The notes under the pieces: model-generated
Told to the model about the DNA's origin: nothing
What the model saw: only the letters and a program-made list of their open reading frames with translations
The model's database searches: none
Position numbers and translations under genes: made by a program
In this document: positions 40,282 through 48,034 of the stretch, one piece after another
How positions within the stretch are numbered: position 1 is the stretch's first letter
Layout: each line of letters opens with the position of its first letter
Assembly: GCA_002294005.1 (NCBI GenBank)
Contig: DBEH01000027.1
Location: forward strand, 1 to 55,546
Length of the DNA: 55,546 nt
Reading direction: 5' to 3'
From: Firmicutes bacterium UBA911
Lineage (GTDB): Bacteria; Bacillota; Desulfotomaculia; Desulfotomaculales; Desulforudaceae

Positions 40282-41145
40282 ATGTCTGACCCCATTATTA
40301 CGGTTGGAAAGGCGCTGGCTTGGGCTCGGACGGTGCTCCGGACCGGTGAAGGCGAGACCCCGGCCCTCGATGCGACTGTGCTCCTAAGCACGGTTCTCGG
40401 GTGTGACCGGGTTGACCTGTACCGGGAGCCGGAACGGATTTTGACTGATATTGAACGGGGTCGGTTTGAGCAAATGGTGAGTGACCGGCTTGAGGGACGA
40501 CCGGTGGCCTACCTCACCGGGCAGCGGGAGTTCATGGGCCTGGATTTTTTGGTAACGCCCGAAGTGTTGGTGCCACGCCCGGAGACCGAATTGATTGTCG
40601 AAGAGGCTCTCCGGCTAATCCACGGTGGCCCGGAGGACTCGGTAGTGGTGGACGTCGGAACGGGCAGCGGCGCCATCGCCGTCAGCCTGGCTCGGCATGC
40701 CCCGTCGGCGCGTGTGCTGGCCACCGATCTTTCGGAGGCAGCACTTTCGATCGCCCGGCAGAACGCCGAGCGCTACCGGGTCAAGGTCGAGTTCCTGCTC
40801 GGCGACCTCCTGGAACCCATCCTGGTTGCACTGGCTGGCCAAATAGACGTAATTGCAGCCAACCTGCCATACGTCCCGACCGCCCAAATTGACACCCGGC
40901 CCCCGGCGGTAAGGGCCGAGCCGCGTGTCGCCCTTGACGGTGGGGGGCCGGATGGTTTGGGCCTCTACCGAAGGTTGATTCCGCAAGCATTCCGGTTCCT
41001 ACGCCCGGGTGGGCATCTTTTGTTTGAAATCGGTCCTGGGCAGGGTGGGACGGCCCTGGCTTTGGTGCCGCGGGCGAGGTGGGAGAGCAGAATTATGCCG
41101 GACTTGGCGGGGTGGGAGCGTGTGGTTATTGCACGCAGGATTTGA
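40282..41145 (+). CDS. prmC: Release factor glutamine methyltransferase
   Basis: A 287-residue protein with an N-terminal helical domain and a SAM-dependent methyltransferase domain. Motif I is VVDVGTGSGAIAVSLA. The active-site tetrapeptide, usually NPPY, reads NLPY (IAANLPYVP). The PRPETELIVEEAL block is typical of PrmC. It methylates the GGQ glutamine of release factors. ATG 40282 follows CTGGAGAGCGGG. It is separated from prfA by the RAYT gene. Confidence 0.92.
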   Translation: MSDPIITVGKALAWARTVLRTGEGETPALDATVLLSTVLGCDRVDLYREPERILTDIERGRFEQMVSDRLEGRPVAYLTGQREFMGLDFLVTPEVLVPRPETELIVEEALRLIHGGPEDSVVVDVGTGSGAIAVSLARHAPSARVLATDLSEAALSIARQNAERYRVKVEFLLGDLLEPILVALAGQIDVIAANLPYVPTAQIDTRPPAVRAEPRVALDGGGPDGLGLYRRLIPQAFRFLRPGGHLLFEIGPGQGGTALALVPRARWESRIMPDLAGWERVVIARRI

Positions 41146-41204
41146 TGGCCCCGCCAGTTGGACTTACGACCAGGCAAAGCCCCCAGCGGAAAGTCAGAGA
41201 AGGG

Positions 41205-41227
41205 AAAAAGGTGTCTGACACCTTTTT
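41205..41227. repeat. REP-like palindrome, AAAAAGGTGTC arms, copy 2
   Basis: Perfect arms with a central T. The left flank AAAGTCAGAGAAGG is shared with copy 5 (45704-45726), so the repeat unit is longer than the palindrome. Confidence 0.85.
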
Positions 41228-41287
41228 CTGGGGGGTTGGTGGTATACTACCACCGGTGACAAATAATAGATGACGACGAGGATGATA

Positions 41288-42382
41288 ATGACGACGGGGA
41301 TGAAATCGCCGGAAGAAGAAGGCCGGATTACGACTGTCCACTGGCGGGTTGACCCGTACTTCCCCGACCCCCGGGCTGTGGCGGCGGCCGCCGCCATGAT
41401 CCGCGCGGGCGGGCTGGTCGCCTTCCCGACCGAGACCGTCTACGGTCTCGGGGCCAACGCCCTGGACCGGAAGGCGGTCAAGCGCATCTTTGCGGTGAAG
41501 GGGCGGCCGGACGACAACCCCCTGATCGTGCACATCGCCGAGCGCGCCGAAATCACCAGCCTGGTGCGGGACCTGCCGCCGCAGGCCGAAAAGCTCATCG
41601 GCCTCTTCTGGCCCGGCTCGCTTACCCTGGTGCTGCCGCGCTCCGGCCGGGTGCCCCCGGCGGTCACCGCCGGCCTGGACAAGGTGGCGGTCCGCATGCC
41701 CGCCCACCCGGTGGCCCTGGCCCTGATCCGGGAGGCCGGCGTTCCGGTGGCGGCGCCCAGCGCCAACACCTCCGGCCGTCCCAGCCCCACCACGGCCGCG
41801 CACGTGCTGGAGGACCTGGACGGGCGGATCGAGGCCGTCCTGGACGGCGGCCCGGTCCCGGTCGGCGTGGAGTCCACCGTGCTCGACCTCACCGTGTCGC
41901 CGCCGGTGATCCTGCGTCCCGGCGGCGTAACCGGGAAGCAGTTGGCCGCGGTACTTGGAACGGTCGTCCACCATTCGGAAAAAGCGCCCGGGCGGCCCCA
42001 AGCCCCCGGGATGAAATACCGGCACTACGCGCCGCGGACCCCGCTGGTGCTGGTGGAAGGCCCGCCGGGCGCGGTGACCGCCCGCATCCGCGAGCTGGCC
42101 GCCGAAGCGGGTGCGGCGGGGGAGCACGTGGCTGTTTTGGCCCGGACGGGCACAGCCGCCTTCTATGCGGGCGTCCCGGTCGTCCCCTGCGGCAAAAGCG
42201 GTGACCCCGGCAGCACCGCCGCCGCGTTGTACGGCGCCCTGCGGGAGTGCGACGCCTTGGGGGCCGATCTGATCCTGGCCGAAGGTCTGGCGGCTGAAGG
42301 CCTGGAAGGCATGGGCCGGGCGGTAATGAACCGGTTGCGCAAGGCGGCCGCCAAAATCATCGTCGTGGAGGCCGGGTCTTGA
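41288..42382 (+). CDS. tsaC: Threonylcarbamoyl-AMP synthase, Sua5 type
   Basis: About 364 residues. The YrdC domain (residues 20-210) has the signature GGLVAFPTETVYGLGANALD and KGRPDDNPLIVHI. A linker and a C-terminal Sua5 domain (from about 240, YRHYAPRTPLVLVEG) follow. The enzyme makes threonylcarbamoyl-AMP for the t6A modification of tRNAs; it is the ywlC homologue. The start is uncertain: ATG 41270, 41288 or 41300 lie among short ATGACGACG repeats, and 41288 has the nearest GAGGA. Confidence 0.93.
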   Translation: MTTGMKSPEEEGRITTVHWRVDPYFPDPRAVAAAAAMIRAGGLVAFPTETVYGLGANALDRKAVKRIFAVKGRPDDNPLIVHIAERAEITSLVRDLPPQAEKLIGLFWPGSLTLVLPRSGRVPPAVTAGLDKVAVRMPAHPVALALIREAGVPVAAPSANTSGRPSPTTAAHVLEDLDGRIEAVLDGGPVPVGVESTVLDLTVSPPVILRPGGVTGKQLAAVLGTVVHHSEKAPGRPQAPGMKYRHYAPRTPLVLVEGPPGAVTARIRELAAEAGAAGEHVAVLARTGTAAFYAGVPVVPCGKSGDPGSTAAALYGALRECDALGADLILAEGLAAEGLEGMGRAVMNRLRKAAAKIIVVEAGS

Positions 42383-42918
42383 GCGCCGGCACAGTGCTCC
42401 TGCTGGCGGGCGCGCTGGGCACGGACGCCTTCTCCCTGTGCTTGGGGCTCGGGTTGAATGGATTCCGGCGGCGGCTGGCCTGGATGCTGGTCGGCCTGAT
42501 CGTCGCGCTGCACATAATACTACCGGTCGCCGGCTGGTACGCCGGGGAGTTCACCGGCCGGTTGGTGGGCCGCTGGGCCGCCTATCTCGGCGCCGCCATA
42601 CTGTTTTACCTGGGTGTGAAAATGGTCCGGGAGTCACTGGCGCCAGCGCAGATGTCTCGCAAGTCAGTGAGAACCGGCTTTTTGGGGCTCACCGTTCTGG
42701 CGGGCAGCGTGAGTATGGACGCCCTGAGCGTGGGTTTCACGCTGGGTACGGCCGGCGCCGCGCTGCTCTTTACTGCGGTCGTGATCGGCCTGGTGGCCGG
42801 TTTGATGTCGGCGGGCGCTTTTATCCTGGCACGCCGGGTGGAAAACTGGGTCGGGCGCCGGGCGCAACTGCTGGGGGGTCTGGTGCTCATCGGGGTGGGC
42901 GTGCACCTGCTGTTCTGA
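42379..42918 (+). CDS. mntP: Manganese efflux pump MntP
   Basis: A 179-residue membrane protein with six hydrophobic segments in two repeats. Each carries an aspartate motif: LGTDAFSLCLGLG and SVSMDALSVGFTLG. This is the MntP/YebN family that exports Mn2+. The TTG start at 42379 overlaps the preceding stop (TTGA). The position between tsaC and ywlE matches Bacillus. Confidence 0.93.
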   Translation: MSAGTVLLLAGALGTDAFSLCLGLGLNGFRRRLAWMLVGLIVALHIILPVAGWYAGEFTGRLVGRWAAYLGAAILFYLGVKMVRESLAPAQMSRKSVRTGFLGLTVLAGSVSMDALSVGFTLGTAGAALLFTAVVIGLVAGLMSAGAFILARRVENWVGRRAQLLGGLVLIGVGVHLLF

Positions 42919-42976
42919 GGTCTGCCGGACCGCTCGGGGGTGCCGCATGCGCGTGCGCCGGCGAGGGTCCGCGTCA

Positions 42977-42999
42977 AAAAAGGTGTCAGACACCTTTTT
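42977..42999. repeat. REP-like palindrome, AAAAAGGTGTC arms, copy 3
   Basis: Perfect arms with a central A, between mntP and ywlE. Confidence 0.85.
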
Positions 43000-43134
43000 G
43001 CCTCCAGCCCCGGCGGCCCGGGGCGGTGGTACGCCGCGCCGCCCCCGGCCCGGCCCCGGTACCCCACGGTTCGCCCCGACAACTGCGGCGGACCCCGCCG
43101 GTGACCAGTACGGTGACCAGAGGAGTGAATTTCT

Positions 43135-43632
43135 TTGGGGAAGGATAAGAAGGACAGAAGAGTTCTTTTCGTTTGCAGCGGCAACACCTGCCGCTCGCCG
43201 ATGGCCGCGGCCCTGGCCCGGGAGATCAGCGGCCGGGAGTACGGCGGGGCGGTCCGCGTCTCCTCGGCCGGAGTGTTCGCTCTGCCCGGCACGCCCGCCA
43301 CGCCCGAGGCGGTTGAGGCGGTCGAGGCGCTTCTCGCGGCGGGCATCGGTCTCCAAGGGCACCGGGCGGCCCTGCTCAGTACCGCGCTCGTTGAAGGGGC
43401 GGACCTGGTGCTGACCATGACCGCCGTGCACCGCCGCCAAGCCCTGCAACTGGTGCCGAACGCCACGTACAAGGTGCACGTCCTGGCTGACTACGCCGGG
43501 TGGGGCGGTGACCTGGAAGACCCGGTCGGCCGGCCGCCGGCTGTTTACCGGGAGTGCGCCTCCCGCCTGCGGGCCCTGGTGACGGCGGCGTTGGCCCGGT
43601 TCGCCCGGACGGGACCCGCCGGGGAAAGCTGA
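43135..43632 (+). CDS. ywlE: Low-molecular-weight phosphatase, probable protein-arginine phosphatase
   Basis: A 165-residue LMW-PTP fold protein. The P-loop C14-SGNT-C19-R20-SPM has threonine at the position that selects phosphoarginine in YwlE (tyrosine phosphatases have isoleucine). The general-acid aspartate lies in DLEDPVGRPP. It would oppose McsB arginine kinase; none is present in this window. The TTG start at 43135 follows AGAGGAGTG. Its C terminus and stop codon are included in a tandem duplication. Confidence 0.9.
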   Translation: MGKDKKDRRVLFVCSGNTCRSPMAAALAREISGREYGGAVRVSSAGVFALPGTPATPEAVEAVEALLAAGIGLQGHRAALLSTALVEGADLVLTMTAVHRRQALQLVPNATYKVHVLADYAGWGGDLEDPVGRPPAVYRECASRLRALVTAALARFARTGPAGES

Positions 43633-43662
43633 TCCGGACGGGATCGCCGGGGAAAGCTGATC
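43606..43662 (+). repeat. Tandem duplication (29 + 28 bp) over the ywlE stop codon
   Basis: CGGACGGGACCCGCC...GATC (43606-43634) is repeated with small changes at 43635-43662. Unit 1 contains the ywlE stop. Confidence 0.8.
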
Positions 43663-43782
43663 CGGGCCCGGCGGAAGGAAGGAGATCTTTGCGGCGGTGT
43701 AGAAAGTTTGCGTAAAAAGCAGAAGGCGCAGTTCCGTGCTGCCAATCGCCGACCGGAGAATCAGCGAAGGGAGTCCTGGTGT

Positions 43783-44283
43783 TTGCGTATCGCGATCGCT
43801 TGTGACCACGGCGGGTTCAAACTCAAGCAGGAAGTATTGGACTACCTGAAGGACAGCGGTTTTCAGGTGGAGGACTGCGGGACGTTCTCCGAGGCTTCGG
43901 TCGACTACCCGGACGTGGTGCTGCCGGTGGCTGAGGCCGTGGCCCGGGGCGAGTGGGACCGGGCCGTCCTGTTGTGCGGCACCGGCGTCGGGGTGGCGAT
44001 GGTGGCCAACAAGGTGCCGGGGGTCAGGGCGGTGGTCGCCCACGACCCGTACTCGGCCCGCCATTCGCGGGCCCACAACGACGCCAACGTCCTCGCCCTC
44101 GGTGAACGGGTCGTGGGCGCGGGCCTGGCCCGCGACATCGTGGCCGTCTGGCTGAAAACCGGATTCGAGGGCGGCCGGCACGCCCGGCGGGTCGGCAAGA
44201 TCACCGCCATCGAAGAAAAATACGCCCCCAGGAGTTGTGCAGCAGGAGCTAGTCTCCTTAAAGGACGGCACGATAAGCAGTGA
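43783..44283 (+). CDS. rpiB: Ribose-5-phosphate isomerase B
   Basis: A 166-residue RpiB/LacAB-family enzyme that interconverts ribose-5-phosphate and ribulose-5-phosphate. Landmarks are IAIACDHGGFKLK, VDYPDVVLPVA, LLCGTGVGVAMVANKVPGVRA and the HNDANVLALGERVVG block. TTG 43783 is taken as start because the family begins directly with this strand and AAGGGAG lies upstream; the frame is open back to 43708. Gene order with ywlE and glyA matches Bacillus. Confidence 0.93.
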   Translation: MRIAIACDHGGFKLKQEVLDYLKDSGFQVEDCGTFSEASVDYPDVVLPVAEAVARGEWDRAVLLCGTGVGVAMVANKVPGVRAVVAHDPYSARHSRAHNDANVLALGERVVGAGLARDIVAVWLKTGFEGGRHARRVGKITAIEEKYAPRSCAAGASLLKGRHDKQ

Positions 44284-44343
44284 AGGCCAAAAGCGGTTGA
44301 AGAAGAATACCCCCCGTGGATGAGTTAAGAAGGAGTTAGTGAT

Positions 44344-45591
44344 ATGGACTGGAACCGGCCCCTGTCCGAAACCGACCCCGAGATCGCCCGGGCGATCTCG
44401 CTGGAAATCGCCCGTCAAGGCACCAAGCTGGAACTGATCGCTTCCGAGAATTTTGTTAGCCGCGCCGTCCTGGAAGCCCAGGGCTCGGTGCTGACGAACA
44501 AATACGCCGAGGGCTATCCCGGTGCGCGCTACTACGGCGGCTGCGAGTACGTGGACATCGCCGAGAGCGTGGCCATCGAGCGGGCGAAGGAGGTTTTCGG
44601 CGCCGGGCACGCCAACGTGCAGCCCCACTCCGGAGCGCAGGCCAACATGGCCGCCTACTTCGCTTTCCTCGAACCGGGCGACGTGATCATGGGGATGCGC
44701 CTGGCTCACGGGGGGCATCTGACCCACGGCGCCAAGATCAATTTCTCGGGCCGGTATTTCCGGTACGTGCCCTACGGGGTGGAGGAGGAAACCGGCCGGA
44801 TTGACTACGACCGGATGCATGCCATTGCCCGCGGGCACCGCCCGAAACTCATCGTCGGCGGGGCCAGCGCCTACCCGCGCGCATTGGACTTCGCCCGCAT
44901 GCGCGCCATCGCGGACGACGTCGGGGCGCTCTTGATGATCGACATGGCCCACATCGCCGGCCTGATCGCCGCCGGGCTGCACATGTCCCCGGTGCCGCAC
45001 GCCGGCGTGGTGACCACCACCACCCACAAGACCCTGCGCGGCCCGCGGGGCGGGATGATCCTGTGCCCCGAGCGGCACGCCGCCGCCGTCGATAAGGCGG
45101 TGTTCCCGGGCATCCAGGGCGGCCCCCTGATGCACGTGATCGCGGCCAAGGCCGTGGCCCTGGGCGAGGCCCAGCGCCCCGAGTTCAAGGCCTACCAGGA
45201 GCAAATCGTCAAAAACGCCCGCGCCCTGGCGGCAGCCTTGAAAGAACGGGGCTTTGAGCTGGTGGCGGGCGGCACCGACACGCACCTGATCCTGGTCGAC
45301 CTCAGGAACAAGGACCTGACCGGCGCCGTGGCCGAGGACCTGTTGGACCGGGTGGACGTCACCGTGAACAAGAACATGATCCCGTTCGATCCCCAGCCGC
45401 CCCGGGTCACCAGCGGCATCCGGATCGGCACCCCGGCGGTCACCACCCGCGGGATGAACGAGGAGAGCATGGTGCAGATCGGCGAAGTGATCAGCCTGAC
45501 CTTGGACCACCCGGAAGACGGGGCTGTGCACGCCCGGGCCAAGGCCATCGTCGCCGAACTGTGCGCCGTCCACCCGTTCCTGAAACTGTAG
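44344..45591 (+). CDS. glyA: Serine hydroxymethyltransferase
   Basis: A 415-residue PLP enzyme that converts serine and tetrahydrofolate to glycine and methylene-tetrahydrofolate. The PLP lysine is in VVTTTTHKTLRGPRGG. The start SLEIARQGTKLELIASENFVS, the NVQPHSGAQANMAAY stretch and the MIDMAHIAGL aspartate motif are all family marks. The start has an AGAAGGAG site. A strong hairpin follows the stop. Confidence 0.98.
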   Translation: MDWNRPLSETDPEIARAISLEIARQGTKLELIASENFVSRAVLEAQGSVLTNKYAEGYPGARYYGGCEYVDIAESVAIERAKEVFGAGHANVQPHSGAQANMAAYFAFLEPGDVIMGMRLAHGGHLTHGAKINFSGRYFRYVPYGVEEETGRIDYDRMHAIARGHRPKLIVGGASAYPRALDFARMRAIADDVGALLMIDMAHIAGLIAAGLHMSPVPHAGVVTTTTHKTLRGPRGGMILCPERHAAAVDKAVFPGIQGGPLMHVIAAKAVALGEAQRPEFKAYQEQIVKNARALAAALKERGFELVAGGTDTHLILVDLRNKDLTGAVAEDLLDRVDVTVNKNMIPFDPQPPRVTSGIRIGTPAVTTRGMNEESMVQIGEVISLTLDHPEDGAVHARAKAIVAELCAVHPFLKL

Positions 45592-45596
45592 CGCAA

Positions 45597-45628
45597 TGCG
45601 ACAGGGGACGGTCTCTTCTCCTGTCGCA
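45597..45628 (+). terminator. Terminator hairpin after glyA
   Basis: TGCGACAGG pairs with CCTGTCGCA around a 14-nt loop, followed by CTTTTC. Confidence 0.7.
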
Positions 45629-45653
45629 CTTTTCGCGGGTCACAAAAAGGTGC

Positions 45654-45676
45654 AAAAAGGTGTCAGACACCTTTTT
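45654..45676. repeat. REP-like palindrome, AAAAAGGTGTC arms, copy 4
   Basis: Perfect arms with a central A. It is oriented opposite to copy 5, 50 bp away; a partial AAAAAGGTG unit precedes it. Confidence 0.85.
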
Positions 45677-45703
45677 GGGGTGGCCGTGAAAGTCAGGGAA
45701 GTA

Positions 45704-45726
45704 AAAAAGGTGTCTGACACCTTTTT
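45704..45726. repeat. REP-like palindrome, AAAAAGGTGTC arms, copy 5
   Basis: Perfect arms with a central T and the AAAGTCAGGGAAG left flank shared with copy 2. It lies 15 nt before the wecB start. Confidence 0.85.
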
Positions 45727-45741
45727 GGTGAGGTGGGGGCC

Positions 45742-47085
45742 GTGAAGCGGCGGAAGAAGGTGCTGGTGGTCTTCGGCACCCGGCCGGAGGCCATCAAGAT
45801 GGCGCCGGTGGTGAAAGAACTGGAGCGCTCCCCCTGGTTTGAACCCCGGGTGGTGGTCACGGCCCAGCACCGGGAGATGCTCGACCAGGTGCTCCGCCTG
45901 TTCGGCATCGTCCCGGCGCACGACCTGGACGTCATGCGCCCCGGCCAGTCCCTTTTCGACGTCACCGCCCGGGCCTTGCGCGGGCTGGAGGATGTGTTCA
46001 GCCGGGAGTCCCCGGACTTCGTCCTGGTGCACGGCGACACCACCACCACCTTCGTGGGCGCGCTCGCCGCCTACTACCTCCGGATCCCGGCCGGCCACGT
46101 GGAGGCCGGCCTGCGCACCCGCGACAAGTTCTCCCCGTTTCCCGAGGAGCTGAACCGGCACCTGGCCGGGGTGCTGGCCGACCTGCACTTCGCGCCCACC
46201 GCGCGCGCCCGGGCGAACCTTTTGGCCGAGAACGTGCCCCCGGAGCGGGTCGCCGTCACCGGCAACACCGTGATCGACGCCCTCCTGGAGACGGCGCGCC
46301 GCGAATACGATTTCACCAGCCTCGTGGAGACCGCCGGCCCGGCCCGGGACACTGGCCCGGCCGCCGGGGAAGATGCTATTGCCGGCCCTGGCCTGGATGC
46401 AGCCCCTGTCCCTGCGAACGGTGGGGGTGCTGCCGCCATCGCCGATGACGCCAGGGATGGGGCATCCACCGCCCCGGCCCCCGACCGGGAAAGCCTCGCC
46501 CGCCTGGCCGCCCTAGCTGCCCGCGCGCCCCGTCCCTTTGCCCCGTACCGGGTGCTCCTCGTGACCACGCACCGCCGCGAGAACCTGGGCGCCCCCCTGC
46601 GCGGGGTGTACCGTGCCCTGCGGCGCATCCTGCTGGAATTTCCCGATACCCTGGCCGTTTTCCCGGTGCACCCCAACCCGGTCGTGCAAGCCGCGGCCGC
46701 CGTCGAATTGGGCGGCACCGAGCGCGTGCTCCGCACCCCGCCGCTCCCCTACCTGCCCTTCGTGAAGCTCCTGGAGGCCGCCCACCTGGTGCTCACCGAC
46801 TCCGGCGGCCTCCAGGAAGAAGCGCCCGCCCTGGGCAAGCCGGTGCTGGTGCTGCGGGACACCACCGAGCGTCCCGAGGCGGTCGAAGCAGGCACCGTCA
46901 GATTGGTGGGCCTCGCCGAGGCAGACGTGCGGCGGGAGGTAGCGCGGCTTTTGTCCGACGCGCACGCCTACCGCCGGATGGCTGAAGCGGTGAACCCCTA
47001 CGGGGACGGCGAAGCCGCCCGGCGCACCGTCGGGTTTCTCGCCGCCCATTTCGGCCTGGCGGCGGCGCCCGGCGAATTTGGTTAA
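45742..47085 (+). CDS. wecB: UDP-N-acetylglucosamine 2-epimerase with a linker insertion
   Basis: A 447-residue non-hydrolysing epimerase that makes UDP-ManNAc for cell-wall or surface polymers. Landmarks are VVFGTRPEAIKMAPVV, the LVHGDTTTTFVGALAA and HVEAGLRT motifs, TGNTVIDALL, and the C-terminal HRRENLG and LTDSGGLQEEAP. Family members are about 370-390 residues. The excess is an Ala/Gly/Pro-rich stretch of about 60 residues (roughly 195-260) joining the two Rossmann domains. GTG 45742 follows GAGGTGGGGGCC. It precedes the ATP synthase operon. Confidence 0.94.
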   Translation: MKRRKKVLVVFGTRPEAIKMAPVVKELERSPWFEPRVVVTAQHREMLDQVLRLFGIVPAHDLDVMRPGQSLFDVTARALRGLEDVFSRESPDFVLVHGDTTTTFVGALAAYYLRIPAGHVEAGLRTRDKFSPFPEELNRHLAGVLADLHFAPTARARANLLAENVPPERVAVTGNTVIDALLETARREYDFTSLVETAGPARDTGPAAGEDAIAGPGLDAAPVPANGGGAAAIADDARDGASTAPAPDRESLARLAALAARAPRPFAPYRVLLVTTHRRENLGAPLRGVYRALRRILLEFPDTLAVFPVHPNPVVQAAAAVELGGTERVLRTPPLPYLPFVKLLEAAHLVLTDSGGLQEEAPALGKPVLVLRDTTERPEAVEAGTVRLVGLAEADVRREVARLLSDAHAYRRMAEAVNPYGDGEAARRTVGFLAAHFGLAAAPGEFG

Positions 47086-47164
47086 AAATTTTTGCACCAA
47101 GCGTCACAAAAAGTTGCTTCCCAGGCAGGAATAAGTTTGTCTCCGTAGAAGAGCATTTCCTGTG

Positions 47165-47208
47165 GAAAAGTAGAAAAGTATCTCCGCAGAAAAGTACTAG
47201 CGAAAGTA
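47165..47208 (+). repeat. Iterated GAAAAGTA octamers upstream of the ATP synthase operon
   Basis: Perfect copies at 47165, 47173 and 47189, and GAAAGTA at 47202. TCTCCG(T/C)AGAA also recurs at 47141 and 47181. They lie in the 234-bp wecB-atpZ gap, where the operon promoter should be; no convincing -35/-10 pair was identified. Confidence 0.6.
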
Positions 47209-47319
47209 GTAGCGTGTGAAAACCGGCATTAACTGAAAACGGCCAGGTACCGAAGCAGTTCGCCTGGTCTTGGCTTTGGTTTTTGGCAGGGATCGGGTTC
47301 TCATGGGGAGGCATACCAA

Positions 47320-47577
47320 GTGCAAGATAAAGGCGGCTTCGCCAAAGGTATGCGGGCCTTCGCAGCCGGTTCCGCGATCACTGTCCAGTTCGCCGCCAGC
47401 CTGGTTCTGGGCATCCTCGGCGGGCGCTATCTTGATGAGTTATGGGGGACCGGTCCGTGGTTGTTGTTGCTGGGGTTGCTTTTAGGACTCGCAGCGGGCA
47501 CGATGGGAATCTACCGCGCGGTGTCCCGGTTCATGCCGAACAAGGAGTCCGGCGGCGGCGAGGATGACCGGTCCTGA
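47320..47577 (+). CDS. atpZ: AtpZ/AtpI-type small membrane subunit
   Basis: An 85-residue protein with two hydrophobic segments (about 17-36 and 45-66) and the GGRYLDELWGTGPWLLLLGLLLG signature of AtpZ-type (AtpI-related) proteins. These accompany ATP synthase operons and have been linked to Mg2+ uptake or c-ring assembly. GTG 47320 follows GGGGAGGCATACCAA. First gene of the ATP synthase operon. Confidence 0.85.
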   Translation: MQDKGGFAKGMRAFAAGSAITVQFAASLVLGILGGRYLDELWGTGPWLLLLGLLLGLAAGTMGIYRAVSRFMPNKESGGGEDDRS

Positions 47578-47589
47578 GGAGTGTGGCCC

Positions 47590-47991
47590 TTGCACGAGAA
47601 GGAATACCACAGTCACGTGGAAAGAACCCTCAAGAAAACCCTGGTGCTTTTGATCGTGGCCTTGGCCGCGGCTTTTTTCGATCGGCAGAACACCTTCCTC
47701 TGGGGCCTGGTGGCCGGCCTCGTGGTCGGCACCATCAATACTTTCTTCCTGGGTGCGCGCATCGACAAAATGTTCAAGGTGGTGTTGGGCCACGGCGGAG
47801 CTGGCGGCGGTGCCTTCGTGATGATGGGTTTTTTCAGCCGCTTAGGGCTCATTATGCTGGCGTGCCTGTTTGCCGTCAAGACGGGTTGGTTCAGTCTTAT
47901 CGGTATGCTGGTCGGGTTCTTGGCGCCTTCCGTCCTTAGTGTGGGCGAGGGCATCCGGGATCTGCGGGCGGTGTCCGGTAAGAAGGCTTAA
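47590..47991 (+). CDS. atpI: ATP synthase protein I
   Basis: A 133-residue membrane protein with four hydrophobic segments and the AtpI-type middle GLVAGLVVGTINTFFLGARI. AtpI assists c-ring assembly in known systems. TTG 47590 has GAGGAG 8 nt upstream; GTG 47581 overlaps that site. It lies between atpZ and atpB. Confidence 0.82.
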   Translation: MHEKEYHSHVERTLKKTLVLLIVALAAAFFDRQNTFLWGLVAGLVVGTINTFFLGARIDKMFKVVLGHGGAGGGAFVMMGFFSRLGLIMLACLFAVKTGWFSLIGMLVGFLAPSVLSVGEGIRDLRAVSGKKA

Positions 47992-48034
47992 ATAAATGGC
48001 TGATAATAGCTTGGGAGGGAGGTGAGTACACGCG

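Noticed and set aside
41238..41254. Palindrome GGTGGTA/TACCACC before tsaC
   Set aside because: Short, single and beside a REP-like palindrome; no evidence that it is a regulator site.
42664..45573. A 969-codon open frame on the minus strand
   Set aside because: It is antisense to mntP, ywlE, rpiB and glyA, all clear genes, shows the biased composition of GC-rich shadows and has no recognisable domain.
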